This document shows positions 16,608-24,078 of a stretch of 64,000 nt of DNA, in pieces (the stretch's first letter is position 1; every line of letters starts with the position of its first letter). A program made the position numbers and the translations under genes. Location: contig NZ_WIAY01000005.1 in assembly GCF_009467805.1 (NCBI RefSeq), positions 217,342-281,341 of the forward strand, given 5' to 3'. Source of the DNA: Stenotrophomonas nematodicola (GTDB lineage: Bacteria; Pseudomonadota; Gammaproteobacteria; Xanthomonadales; Xanthomonadaceae). The notes beneath the pieces were generated by a model that was given only the letters and a program-made list of their open reading frames with translations, ran no database searches and was not told the DNA's origin.

Positions 16608-17141
16608 TCATGTGGGCATGCCAGTGGCGGCCATCACCGCCTGCTGGGTCAGTTCCAGCCGCAGCGCATAGGTACGCTGCAGTTGCCCGAGCAGATAGCC
16701 CGAGCGCGGATTCTCGGCGATGGCCGCGCGGATGCTGCGCGCGCTGGCATCGAGTTCGTGCAGCGCCGGCTGGTAGTCGCCGGGCAACGTGGCCGCCGGC
16801 AACGCCGCCATCGCCTGCTGGTACTCACCGGCCAGGACATCGGCCTGCCGCTGCAGCATCGACGGCGGCGGGGTATGCGGCGTCGGCATCGGCACCACCA
16901 CCAGCACCGCCAGTGCCGCCGCCAGGCCGAGCCCCACGCCCAGCGCCCAGCGCCGTGGCCGGCGCCGTGCCCTCTCTGCTGTGACCGCATCGGCCGGCAC
17001 GGCAGCCGGCACCGCATCCAGGCGGCGCAGTTGCGCCTCCTCGTGCAGTTGCGCGGCGATACCCTGCCACACCCGTGCCGGGGGCACCCGCTGGTCGGGC
17101 AGCGCCCGCAGGCGCGCGCTCAGGTCGTCATGTTCGTTCAT
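16608..17141 (-). CDS. Probable membrane anti-sigma factor
   Basis: A 177-residue single-pass membrane protein. Residues 1-60 form a charged cytoplasmic region, a hydrophobic helix at about 66-84 (WALGVGLGLAAALAVLVVV) crosses the membrane, and the rest is a periplasmic helical domain. It has no HxxxCxxC zinc motif, so it is not a ZAS-type anti-sigma factor. The assignment rests on position: its start overlaps the sigma-factor stop by 4 bases and its topology fits. It could instead be another membrane partner of the sigma system. Confidence 0.72.
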   Translation of the reverse strand: MNEHDDLSARLRALPDQRVPPARVWQGIAAQLHEEAQLRRLDAVPAAVPADAVTAERARRRPRRWALGVGLGLAAALAVLVVVPMPTPHTPPPSMLQRQADVLAGEYQQAMAALPAATLPGDYQPALHELDASARSIRAAIAENPRSGYLLGQLQRTYALRLELTQQAVMAATGMPT

Positions 17142-17707
17142 GCGGATTCTCCAAGGCGTGCGCGCAACAGACCGCGCGCACGGTGCAGCTGGGCTTTGGA
17201 ACTGCCGACCGCCATCTGCAGCTGATCGGCGATTTCATGGTGTTTCCAGCCCTCGATATCGTGCAGCACCAGTACCGCGCGCGCACGCGGCGGCAGGGTT
17301 TCCAGCGCGCGCTCCAGGTCCATCACAGTGCCCGCGCAGCGGTCGGGCGCCACCAGCGCCGCCATTGCATCGGCGCTGTCCTCGCCGGTTTCCAGGGCAT
17401 CTGCGCCGGCGCGCCCGCGCAGTTCCATCAATGCCGCATTGACGCCCATCCGGTGCAGCCAGGTACCCAGGCTGCTCTCGAAGCGGAACGTGGGCAACGC
17501 GCGCCACGCCTGCAGGAAGGTCTCCTGCAGCGCATCCTCGGCGCGCGCCGCGTGGCCACCGCAGAGCCGCCACAGCACCGCGTTCAGACGCGGCGCATGG
17601 CGTCGGTAGATCCGTTCGTACGCGCCCATGTCACCAGCGACGGCGGCACGCACCAGGGCGTGGTCGTCGGCGCTGTCGGCCGGGTCGGCGAGGCGGGGAG
17701 CGGGCAT
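17138..17707 (-). CDS. ECF-family RNA polymerase sigma factor
   Basis: A 189-residue extracytoplasmic-function sigma factor. Region 2 spans about residues 20-90 (DALQETFLQAWRAL, SSLGTWLHRMGVN) and region 4 about 130-185 (LPPRARAVLVLHDIEGWKHHEIA, SSKAQLHRARGLL). Start 17707 is preferred over an in-frame ATG at 17722 because the promoter motif at 17755-17728 would begin transcription close to 17721, inside or at the longer start. It heads the operon sigma / anti-sigma / DUF4097. The same bipartite motif faces a divergent small gene, suggesting autoregulation. Confidence 0.9.
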   Translation of the reverse strand: MPAPRLADPADSADDHALVRAAVAGDMGAYERIYRRHAPRLNAVLWRLCGGHAARAEDALQETFLQAWRALPTFRFESSLGTWLHRMGVNAALMELRGRAGADALETGEDSADAMAALVAPDRCAGTVMDLERALETLPPRARAVLVLHDIEGWKHHEIADQLQMAVGSSKAQLHRARGLLRARLGESA

Positions 17708-17727
17708 GGTGGCGTCGAGCATATCCG

Positions 17728-17755
17728 TTGGATGCCACCGGCACCGAAAAGGTTT
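17728..17755 (-). promoter_or_regulatory. Candidate ECF promoter of the sigma operon
   Basis: On the minus strand, AAACCTTTTCG (17755-17745), nine bases, then GCATCCAA (17735-17728). AACCTT fits an ECF -35 and the TCCAA part a -10, about 16-17 bases apart. The identical pair with identical spacing stands on the plus strand at 17781-17808. Confidence 0.72.
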
Positions 17756-17780
17756 AAGCGCATCATCGACCGGGATGTTC

Positions 17781-17808
17781 AAACCTTTTCGACGTTGGCT
17801 GCATCCAA
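17781..17808 (+). promoter_or_regulatory. Candidate ECF promoter of the divergent small secreted protein
   Basis: AAACCTTTTCG (17781-17791), nine unconserved bases, then GCATCCAA (17801-17808). It is the same motif and spacing as on the opposite strand for the sigma operon, and lies 37 bases upstream of the start codon at 17845. Confidence 0.72.
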
Positions 17809-17844
17809 GCCTGTGTTCCACTCCGGTGGCCATCAGGAACTGTC

Positions 17845-18033
17845 ATGTCATCCAGTACGTGCGCATTGTGGTTGTCGCTGGCGGCGTGGTCGCTGACCGG
17901 CGGCCCGTGGTCGGTGCAGCTGCACCTGCAGGACGAGCATCCGGACATCTGCGTGCAGACGGGCGGCCAGACGCCACAGTGCGTTTCCACGCTGCTGCGG
18001 CAGCTGGCAGTCGCCCTGCCGCGCTGGGCCTGA
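17845..18033 (+). CDS. Small secreted protein, putative ECF regulon member
   Basis: A 62-residue ORF with AGGAA five bases before the ATG. The N-terminus is hydrophobic (CALWLSLAAWSLTGG), consistent with a signal peptide or a single membrane helix. The remaining part contains two Cys 12 residues apart (DICVQTGGQTPQCV) that could make a disulfide loop after export. I do not recognise a family. The case for a real gene is the good ribosome site, the dedicated ECF-type promoter and the absence of any better frame. By inference it is a target or a signal of the adjacent sigma/anti-sigma pair. Confidence 0.65.
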   Translation: MSSSTCALWLSLAAWSLTGGPWSVQLHLQDEHPDICVQTGGQTPQCVSTLLRQLAVALPRWA

Positions 18034-18112
18034 GCGGGCATGCGGCCGCGCGCATCGCCGCGCATTAAGATGGGTCCTTGTCTGCCGCACCCCGCAAGGA
18101 AATGTGTCCCCC

Positions 18113-18694
18113 ATGAAAGTTCGCCTGCCCGCCTGGACCCACGATTGGCTGCAGTACGTGGAGCCCGCCGGCCTGATTCTGCTGACCATCGCCGTCGCCT
18201 GGCTGCTGCGCCTGATTGGCCGCCGGTTGATCCGTCGTCTTGGCGAGCACTACACGCTGCCGCCGGAAATGGTGATGGGCGCGCGTCGGGTCACCGGCTT
18301 CGTGGTCTATTTCGCCGCGCTGCTCACCGTGCTGAACATCCTCGGTGTTTCGGCCACCGTGCTGTGGACGGCCTTCACCGGCTTCGCCGCCGTCGGCGCG
18401 GTCGCCTTCTTCGCCGCATGGAGCGTGCTGTCCAACATCTTCTGCACACTGCTGATCTTCACCACCCGGCCGTTCCGCCTGCACGACTACATCGAAGTGC
18501 TGGAGAACGGTGAAAAGCCGGGTCTGAAGGGCCGGGTGATCGACGTCAACCTGATCTACACCACGCTGCAGGAAACCGACGGCGGCCATGAAGGCACGGT
18601 GCTGCAGGTGCCCAACAACATGTTCTTCCAGCGCACGGTGCGCCGCTGGCGCGACCCGGCGCAGGCACCCGGCGGCATCCAGGGCGACGGGTGA
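18113..18694 (+). CDS. MscS-type mechanosensitive ion channel family protein
   Basis: A 193-residue inner-membrane protein. Hydrophobic segments at about residues 17-36 and 62-85 precede the pore helix (FTGFAAVGAVAFFAAWSVLSN) that matches the Gly/Ala-packed TM3 of MscS. The beta-domain follows (FRLHDYIEVLENG, VPNNMFFQ). The large C-terminal alpha/beta cage of full MscS is missing, so this is a short form. A GTG at 18104 is also possible, but the AAGGA is too close to it; ATG 18113 is preferred. Probable role: pressure relief on hypo-osmotic shock. Confidence 0.85.
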   Translation: MKVRLPAWTHDWLQYVEPAGLILLTIAVAWLLRLIGRRLIRRLGEHYTLPPEMVMGARRVTGFVVYFAALLTVLNILGVSATVLWTAFTGFAAVGAVAFFAAWSVLSNIFCTLLIFTTRPFRLHDYIEVLENGEKPGLKGRVIDVNLIYTTLQETDGGHEGTVLQVPNNMFFQRTVRRWRDPAQAPGGIQGDG

Positions 18695-18704
18695 TGCCCA
18701 CGGA

Positions 18705-18971
18705 TCAGCGCAGCTGGCTGTCCTTGCTGCCGCGGCGGTTGTAACCGCCGCCGTCGTGCTGTGCGGCGTCGTCCGCCTCCTGGCAGCGCACGCACAGACG
18801 CACCCCGGGTACGGCCTTGCGCCGCGCCTCGGGTATGGGGGCCTCGCAGTGTTCGCAGTGCGTCAGCCCCGGGCCCTGCCCCAGCTGCGCGCGGGCGCGC
18901 TGAATGGCGTCATCGACCGTGGCGTCGATCTGGTCCTGGACCGCGCCGTCGCCTGCCCACCCTGTCGCCAT
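18705..18971 (-). CDS. ybiI: DksA/TraR family C4 zinc-finger protein YbiI
   Basis: An 88-residue protein, identical in length and very similar throughout to E. coli YbiI: N-terminus MATGWAGD, zinc finger CEHC...CVRC, and the hallmark C-terminus GGGYNRRGSKDSQLR. It belongs to the DksA/TraR fold group but lacks the long coiled coil of DksA, so direct control of RNA polymerase is unproven. GGGAGA six bases before the ATG supports the start at 18971. Confidence 0.93.
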   Translation of the reverse strand: MATGWAGDGAVQDQIDATVDDAIQRARAQLGQGPGLTHCEHCEAPIPEARRKAVPGVRLCVRCQEADDAAQHDGGGYNRRGSKDSQLR

Positions 18972-19095
18972 GTTGTGTCTCCCATGCCGTATCAGGCCCC
19001 CAGCATAGACCCGCACGCACGACCGGGCCCAACGTGCGGCTGAACGCACGGGGGCGGCACCACCCGCGGTCGACGCTGCCGGACTGCCGGCGCGC

Positions 19096-19650
19096 TTACC
19101 AGACCAGGTCGTCCGGGACCTGGAACTGCGCGTAATACGCGTCGTCGTCGGCGTTGCCGGTGCTGGGCTCGCTGCTGCCCGGCTGGGCGTTGTCGAGCAC
19201 GATGGCGCCGGGATCGCGCTCGCGCACCTTGTCGGCCGCCGCGCGCGGCAGCAGCTCAACGCCCTCGCCGAAGCGGGCGATGACCAGCGCGCCCGACGCC
19301 AGCTGCCTGCGCAGCAGGGCATTCACCAGCAGAGTGCGGATCACGGTACCGTCGTTGAAGCGGTATTCGATCTCCCCGTCGCGCTTGACCTTGTTGGTCT
19401 CGATGATCTGCCGCACCTGCGCCTGCAGTTCCTGGGCGCGCGCCTTTTCCTTGCGCTCGGCCTCCAGCGCGCGATCGCGTTCAGCCTTTTCCGCGCGCGC
19501 CCGTTCGGCCTCGCGCTGGCTTTCGCTGGGCGCAACCGGGGCCTTGCCGTGACGGGCCTTGACCTGTTCACGCGCGGCCTGTGAGACCTGGGACTTCTTG
19601 ACCAGCCCGGCCTTGAGCAGCTGCTCCTGCAGGGGATTCGCCTTCGCCAT
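19096..19650 (-). CDS. DUF2058 family protein (YaiL-like)
   Basis: A 184-residue cytoplasmic protein. It starts with the family N-terminus MAKANPLQEQLLKAGLV, followed by a highly charged helix rich in Arg/Glu/Ala (about residues 40-85), likely a coiled coil, and a compact C-terminal region (EIEYRFNDGTVIRTL, LASGALVIARFG). The family resembles E. coli YaiL; a nucleoprotein/polynucleotide-associated role has been suggested but not shown. The longer frame from 19710 adds an unrelated stretch and was not used. Confidence 0.85.
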   Translation of the reverse strand: MAKANPLQEQLLKAGLVKKSQVSQAAREQVKARHGKAPVAPSESQREAERARAEKAERDRALEAERKEKARAQELQAQVRQIIETNKVKRDGEIEYRFNDGTVIRTLLVNALLRRQLASGALVIARFGEGVELLPRAAADKVRERDPGAIVLDNAQPGSSEPSTGNADDDAYYAQFQVPDDLVW

Positions 19651-19724
19651 ACGCCTTGCATCTGTTTTTGCGGGATTCCGGGGGCCATCATACTGGTCTG
19701 CCCGCCCCACCCCAACCGCTCCCC

Positions 19725-20222
19725 GTGACCGCCCTGAAGTACCTTGCCGGCTACCCCGACGCCCTGCAGCAGCAGGTGCGCGAGCTGATCGCGGGCGACC
19801 GCCTGGGGCCGTGGCTGCAGCGCCGTTACGCCGACCTGCATACCGTGCGCAACGACCGCCAGCTGTACGACTACACCCAGGACCTGAAAGACCGCTACCT
19901 GCGCCAGTCCGCCCCGCTGTCCAAGGTGATCTACGACAGCCGGCTGCAGGTGCTCAAACACGCCCTGGGCACCCACACCACCGTCTCGCGCGTCCAGGGC
20001 AGCCGGCTCAAGGCCAGCCGCGAAATCCGCATCGCCACGGTGTTCCGCGATGCCCCGGCCCCGTTCCTGAAGATGATCGTGGTACATGAACTGGCGCACC
20101 TGAAGGAATCGGACCACAACAAGGCCTTCTACCAGCTCTGCACGCACATGGAAGCGGATTACCACCAGCTGGAATTCGACCTGCGGCTGTACCTCACCCA
20201 CCTGGACGGTACCGCCGGCTGA
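19725..20222 (+). CDS. ygjP: M48-like metallopeptidase-fold protein YgjP
   Basis: A 165-residue protein closely resembling E. coli YgjP (167 residues): LKYLAGYPDALQQQVREL at the N-terminus, YTQDLKDRYLRQ, and the zinc site VVHELAHLKESDHNKAFY with HExxH. Although it has a minimal gluzincin fold, E. coli YgjP was reported as a UTP pyrophosphatase, so peptidase activity should not be assumed. Translation starts at GTG 19725, the only position giving the family N-terminus. The intergenic gap to the divergent DUF2058 gene is 74 bases. Confidence 0.9.
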   Translation: MTALKYLAGYPDALQQQVRELIAGDRLGPWLQRRYADLHTVRNDRQLYDYTQDLKDRYLRQSAPLSKVIYDSRLQVLKHALGTHTTVSRVQGSRLKASREIRIATVFRDAPAPFLKMIVVHELAHLKESDHNKAFYQLCTHMEADYHQLEFDLRLYLTHLDGTAG

Positions 20223-20283
20223 CGCCCGGCCGCCCCCACCCAGTACACTCCCCGCCCGCTTCCCGCTTTTCGTTGCCTGCCCG

Positions 20284-20994
20284 ATGACCGACCCGATCCG
20301 ACTCGACAAACGCCTGACCCAGCTGATCGGCTGCTCACGCGGCGACGCCCAGCGCTACATCGAGGGGGGCTGGGTGACCGTGAACGGCAGCGTGGTCGAA
20401 CAGCCCCAGGCGATGGTCACCGACGAGGTCATCGTCCTGCGTGACAACGCCGAAGCGACCCGCGCCGAAACGGTGAGCATGCTGCTGCACAAGCCCGCCG
20501 GCATGCCGGCCGACGCACTGTGCGCCCTGGTCACCCCGGACACGCGCAGCGAACTCGACGCCACCGGCGTCACTCTGCTGCAGCGCCATTTCCACGCCCT
20601 GCAGCTGGTCATGCCGCTGGCGGACGAGGACAGCGGCCTGGTCGTGGTCAGCCAGGACGGGCGGGTCGTCTCGCACCTCAAAGACCGCGGCGCCACGCTG
20701 GAGCAGGAGTACCTGGTGGAAGTCACCGGCGAGCTGGTGCCCTACGGCATGAAGCGCCTGGCGCACGGCCTGAGCTTCCGCAACTGGCCACTGCCACCGT
20801 GCAAGGTCAGCTGGCAGAACGAAACCCGCCTGCGCTTCGCCATCAAGCCGGTACATCCCGGCCAGCTGCGCGACATGTGCCGCCAGGTCGGCCTGGAGGT
20901 CGTGAGTGTCCGCCGCCTGCGCATCGGACGCGTGGCGATGGGCAAGCTCGTTCCCGGCCAGTGGCGCTACCTCGCCCCCGACGAGCGCTTCTGA
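20284..20994 (+). CDS. S4-domain RsuA/RluF-like pseudouridine synthase homologue, catalytic residues altered
   Basis: A 236-residue protein with an N-terminal S4 RNA-binding domain (RLDKRLTQLIGCSRGDAQRYIE) and a RsuA-family fold (MLLHKPAGMP, EQEYLVEVTG, VRRLRIG). In the family the catalytic Asp lies in GRLD-x-D-T-(S/T)-G-L. Here the aligned stretch reads MPLADEDSGL, putting Ala at the catalytic position. The later GRYHQVKRM motif is also lost (HPGQLRDM instead). By eye alignment the enzyme therefore looks inactive or mechanistically changed, though an adjacent Asp might substitute. It may act as an RNA-binding factor. Confidence 0.75.
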   Translation: MTDPIRLDKRLTQLIGCSRGDAQRYIEGGWVTVNGSVVEQPQAMVTDEVIVLRDNAEATRAETVSMLLHKPAGMPADALCALVTPDTRSELDATGVTLLQRHFHALQLVMPLADEDSGLVVVSQDGRVVSHLKDRGATLEQEYLVEVTGELVPYGMKRLAHGLSFRNWPLPPCKVSWQNETRLRFAIKPVHPGQLRDMCRQVGLEVVSVRRLRIGRVAMGKLVPGQWRYLAPDERF

Positions 20995-21054
20995 TCGACC
21001 GGCCCCGGTCGGCCTGCACTCGCGCTGCACGGCCGGGCCGCTTAGGATCGGGGC

Positions 21055-22632
21055 ATGACCGACAAACCACCCTTCTGGCGCCGGCTCCTGCGCTGGCTGG
21101 GCATCTTCGTGGCGATCCTGGTCATGCTGGTGCTCAGTGGCCTGCTGCTGGCCGACCACCTCACGCCCAAGGCGCTTGGCACCCCGTCGCGGGTGCTGCC
21201 AGTCCAGCCCAGCCAGACCGCGATCGACCGCGAACTGTCACGCCTGCAGGCCGAGCACCCCGGCGAATCCGGCGTGGCCTTCCTCGCCGATGGGCTGGAT
21301 GCCTACGCCGCGCGCGCGGTGATCACCCAGCACGCCGGACGCAGCCTGGACCTGCAGTACTACATCTGGCAGAACGACCTCATCGGCCACCTGATGGCAC
21401 GCGAGCTCTACCAGGCCGCCGAGCGCGGCGTGCGCGTGCGCATCCTGCTCGACGACATGAACGCGCAGGACAAGGACGCGCTGATGATGGCGCTCGACCA
21501 GCACCCCAACATCGAGATCCGCCTGTACAACCCGTTCCGCAACCGCAATGGCCTGTGGCGGCTGGTGGAAATGGTGCAACGCGTGTTCAGCGTCAACCAC
21601 CGCATGCACAACAAGTCCTGGATCGCCGACGGCCGCGTGGCCATCGTTGGTGGGCGCAATATCGGCGAGGAGTATTTCAGCGCGCGCACCGACGTCAATT
21701 TCCGCGACCTGGACCTGCTCGTCGCCGGCAAGGCCGTGCAGCAGGCCAACATGATTTTCGACGACTACTGGAACAGCGAAACCGCCCTCCCCATCGCGGC
21801 CCTGGCGTTCTACACTCCGGCCCAGCTGCGCCTGCTGGTGCGCCAGTCCGAGCACGAAGCGCGGCTGGACGGCGCCAAGCCCTACCTGGCACGCGTGGCG
21901 CGTTCGCAGCAGGCGCAGTCGTACTACCGTGATGCCGTCGGTCTGCACTGGACCCGCCAGGTGGCGATCGTCTCCGATCCGCCGATGAAACACCGCCGCG
22001 ACGACCGGGGCGACTGGCTGGTCGCGCGGCTCTCGGCCGAACTGGCGGGTACCCGCCACAAGGCCCTGCTGATCTCCCCATACTTCGTGCCCGGTGAAGA
22101 AGGCACGCAGGGGCTGGGTGCGCTGGTGGCACGCGGCGCGACTGTCGGGGTGGTGACCAACTCGCTGGCGGCCAACGACGTTGCCGCCGTGCACAGCGGC
22201 TACATGCACTATCGCGCCCCGTTGCTGCGCAGCGGTGTGCACCTGTACGAGCTGAAATCGCGCGGCCATGCCGACAGCGGCGGCCTGTTCGGCAGCAGCG
22301 GTGCCAGCCTGCACACCAAGGCCTTCATGATCGACGACCGGCGCGGGTTCGTCGGCTCGTTCAACCTCGACCCGCGCTCGGCCTACCTCAACACCGAAAT
22401 GGGCGTGCTGTTCGATGACCCGGTGCTGGCGGCGCAACTGCGCGCCGAGTACCTGCGGCTGGCCAGTCCCACGCAGAGCTACTGGGTGGCGCTGGACGCG
22501 CACGGCCAGGTGCGCTGGCTGGACCGCGCCGCACAGCCGCCACACTGGCTCTACCGCGAACCGGATACCGGCCTGTGGCTGCGCGTCAGTGCGCGTGCCA
22601 TCAGCTGGCTGCCGCTGGAGTCGCAGTTGTAG
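21055..22632 (+). CDS. Phospholipase D family protein, ClsC-like
   Basis: A 525-residue membrane-anchored enzyme. One hydrophobic helix (about residues 14-34) is followed by a catalytic region with two HKD motifs, HNKSWIADGRVAIVGGRN near residue 183 and HTKAFMIDDRRGFVGSFN near residue 420. Overall layout (AIDRELSRLQAEHPGESGV, SLDLQYYIWQND) resembles E. coli ClsC/YmdC, a cardiolipin synthase that joins phosphatidylglycerol with phosphatidylethanolamine. Cardiolipin synthase activity is likely but a phospholipase cannot be excluded. The gene converges on the HDOD gene with only six bases between the stops. Confidence 0.85.
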   Translation: MTDKPPFWRRLLRWLGIFVAILVMLVLSGLLLADHLTPKALGTPSRVLPVQPSQTAIDRELSRLQAEHPGESGVAFLADGLDAYAARAVITQHAGRSLDLQYYIWQNDLIGHLMARELYQAAERGVRVRILLDDMNAQDKDALMMALDQHPNIEIRLYNPFRNRNGLWRLVEMVQRVFSVNHRMHNKSWIADGRVAIVGGRNIGEEYFSARTDVNFRDLDLLVAGKAVQQANMIFDDYWNSETALPIAALAFYTPAQLRLLVRQSEHEARLDGAKPYLARVARSQQAQSYYRDAVGLHWTRQVAIVSDPPMKHRRDDRGDWLVARLSAELAGTRHKALLISPYFVPGEEGTQGLGALVARGATVGVVTNSLAANDVAAVHSGYMHYRAPLLRSGVHLYELKSRGHADSGGLFGSSGASLHTKAFMIDDRRGFVGSFNLDPRSAYLNTEMGVLFDDPVLAAQLRAEYLRLASPTQSYWVALDAHGQVRWLDRAAQPPHWLYREPDTGLWLRVSARAISWLPLESQL

Positions 22633-22638
22633 CCGCGC

Positions 22639-23787
22639 TCAGCGCGAGGCCACGCCTGCGTCCGCGCCGGCATCGCCATCCCCGGCATGCACCTCGTCGG
22701 CGTCCAGGGTTTCCACGGCGCGCCCGTGGACACGTCGCCAGATCCACTGCAGCGCGTGGGCCGGCGTGCTCTGCAGGTGCTCCAGCAACGCCAGCGCCTG
22801 CGCCTGGCCCATGCGTCCGTGCCGGCACAGCAGGCTGGCCGCCGCCGCGGCGCGGGCAAAACCCAGGCTGGTGAGCAGTCCGTCCGGCGCGCCGGCGCCG
22901 GCCCGCTCCAGCGCGGCATGCACCGGCGGCGGCAATTCCCACGCTGCAGCGATACGGCTGGCAACCGGCAGGGTCCAGTCATCCAGCAGAGCGGCGGCGA
23001 GCGCCCGTGGCGGTACCGCGACACCGTGCCCGGCGCAGGCATCGAGCAGGTGGCGCATCACCAGCGCCGCGCCCAGCCCCTGGGTGAGCCCCAGCCACTG
23101 CGCCGCGAAGGCATCTTCATGGCTGACCGTACGCGCGTGGTCGGCGGCCGCGCGCGACGCCAGCAGCGCGTGTTCCCAGATCACTGCATCGAACTGCGGG
23201 AACGCGGCGCACTGCAGGTGCATCACCGGCTGGACCAGCACCGCGCTGATGATCTGGCGGATACCCTCGGTGCCCACCAGGGTCACCGCCCGCTGCAGGC
23301 TGTCCACCGGGCGGGCCTGCAACCGGTACACCGGGCTGTTGGCGATACGCAGCAGGTTGCCGGTGAGCACCGGGTCCTGGCCGATGATCGCCGCCATCGC
23401 CCGCGCCGAGGCCTCGTGGTCGTTGACGGTCTGGATCAACTGCGGCAGGAGCTGCGGCCGCCGCGGCAGGTGGCGGGCCGACCAGTCGCGCGCCGACAGC
23501 GCCGCATCCACTGCCGCACGCAATGCCGGCGCGGGCGCGGTGTCACCTGCCGGATCGCCTCCGCGTGGCACCAGGGCCAGGGCATACAGCCCGGCCTGCA
23601 GCACCGCCGCCGGGTCCCCGGCGGGCGCCGCCAGCGGAGCCGCCACGCGCAGGTCGGCCCGGGGCGGCCGTGTCTCGGCCGGCCCCCGCTGCAGCGATCC
23701 CTGGCGCCTGCGCCAGGCCACCAGCGCCAGCACGGCGGCCACGCCGCCCACGCCCCACGCACCCAGCATCGGCGCCGACGTCAGCAT
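22639..23787 (-). CDS. HDOD domain membrane-anchored signalling protein
   Basis: A 382-residue protein with an N-terminal hydrophobic helix (about residues 8-24), a Pro/Ala-rich linker, and an HDOD (HD-related output) domain from about residue 110 on. Typical HDOD segments are LPQLIQTVND, DPVLTGNLLRIANSPVY and SLQRAVTLVGTEGIRQII. The HD metal ligands of true phosphohydrolases are not kept, as usual for HDOD, so a scaffolding or signalling role is expected. It is divergent from the leucine-dehydrogenase-type gene across a 291-bp gap. Confidence 0.85.
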   Translation of the reverse strand: MLTSAPMLGAWGVGGVAAVLALVAWRRRQGSLQRGPAETRPPRADLRVAAPLAAPAGDPAAVLQAGLYALALVPRGGDPAGDTAPAPALRAAVDAALSARDWSARHLPRRPQLLPQLIQTVNDHEASARAMAAIIGQDPVLTGNLLRIANSPVYRLQARPVDSLQRAVTLVGTEGIRQIISAVLVQPVMHLQCAAFPQFDAVIWEHALLASRAAADHARTVSHEDAFAAQWLGLTQGLGAALVMRHLLDACAGHGVAVPPRALAAALLDDWTLPVASRIAAAWELPPPVHAALERAGAGAPDGLLTSLGFARAAAAASLLCRHGRMGQAQALALLEHLQSTPAHALQWIWRRVHGRAVETLDADEVHAGDGDAGADAGVASR

Positions 23788-23958
23788 CGAGGTCTCCCGG
23801 AAACGCGGTCCCGCACCTGCCTTGTCGCCACTGCGCCCACGTCATCCATCCTGACATTGCCGATACTGCACACCGTAGCCACGGCATCGGCCGCGCCTTC
23901 ACCAACTTTAACGGCCCGGCCCCGGCGGCGGCTGACACCGCCCTCCGGCGGAATGCAC

Positions 23959-24010
23959 TAGAATGGCGCCGCGCGACCCGTCCACTCGAACCGACGACGT
24001 CGCTTTTTTT
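23959..24010 (+). promoter_or_regulatory. Possible -10 box and leader attenuator upstream of leucine dehydrogenase gene
   Basis: In the 291-bp gap 23788-24078, TAGAAT (23959-23964) is a plausible -10 although no good -35 lies 17 bases upstream. The expected leader then contains GCGAC (23973-23977) pairing with GTCGC (23999-24003), extended by CGTC/GACG inside, directly followed by seven Ts and GTTTT. That is the form of an intrinsic terminator, 68 bases before the start codon, with no upstream same-strand gene for it to end. Attenuation is inferred. The rest of the gap shows nothing recognisable. Confidence 0.4.
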
Positions 24011-24078
24011 GTTTTACAACCCAACATTTGCTGGTCCGTTCGCCGCTGTTCGCCACCGTTCGCACCATCGGAGCCACC

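Noticed and set aside
17722..17724. Longer start (MLDATMPAP...) for the ECF sigma factor
   Set aside because: The predicted transcription start falls at about 17721, so this codon would probably not be in the mRNA.
18104..18112. GTG start three codons upstream for the MscS gene
   Set aside because: Only three bases from AAGGA, too close for normal initiation; ATG 18113 is preferred though not certain.
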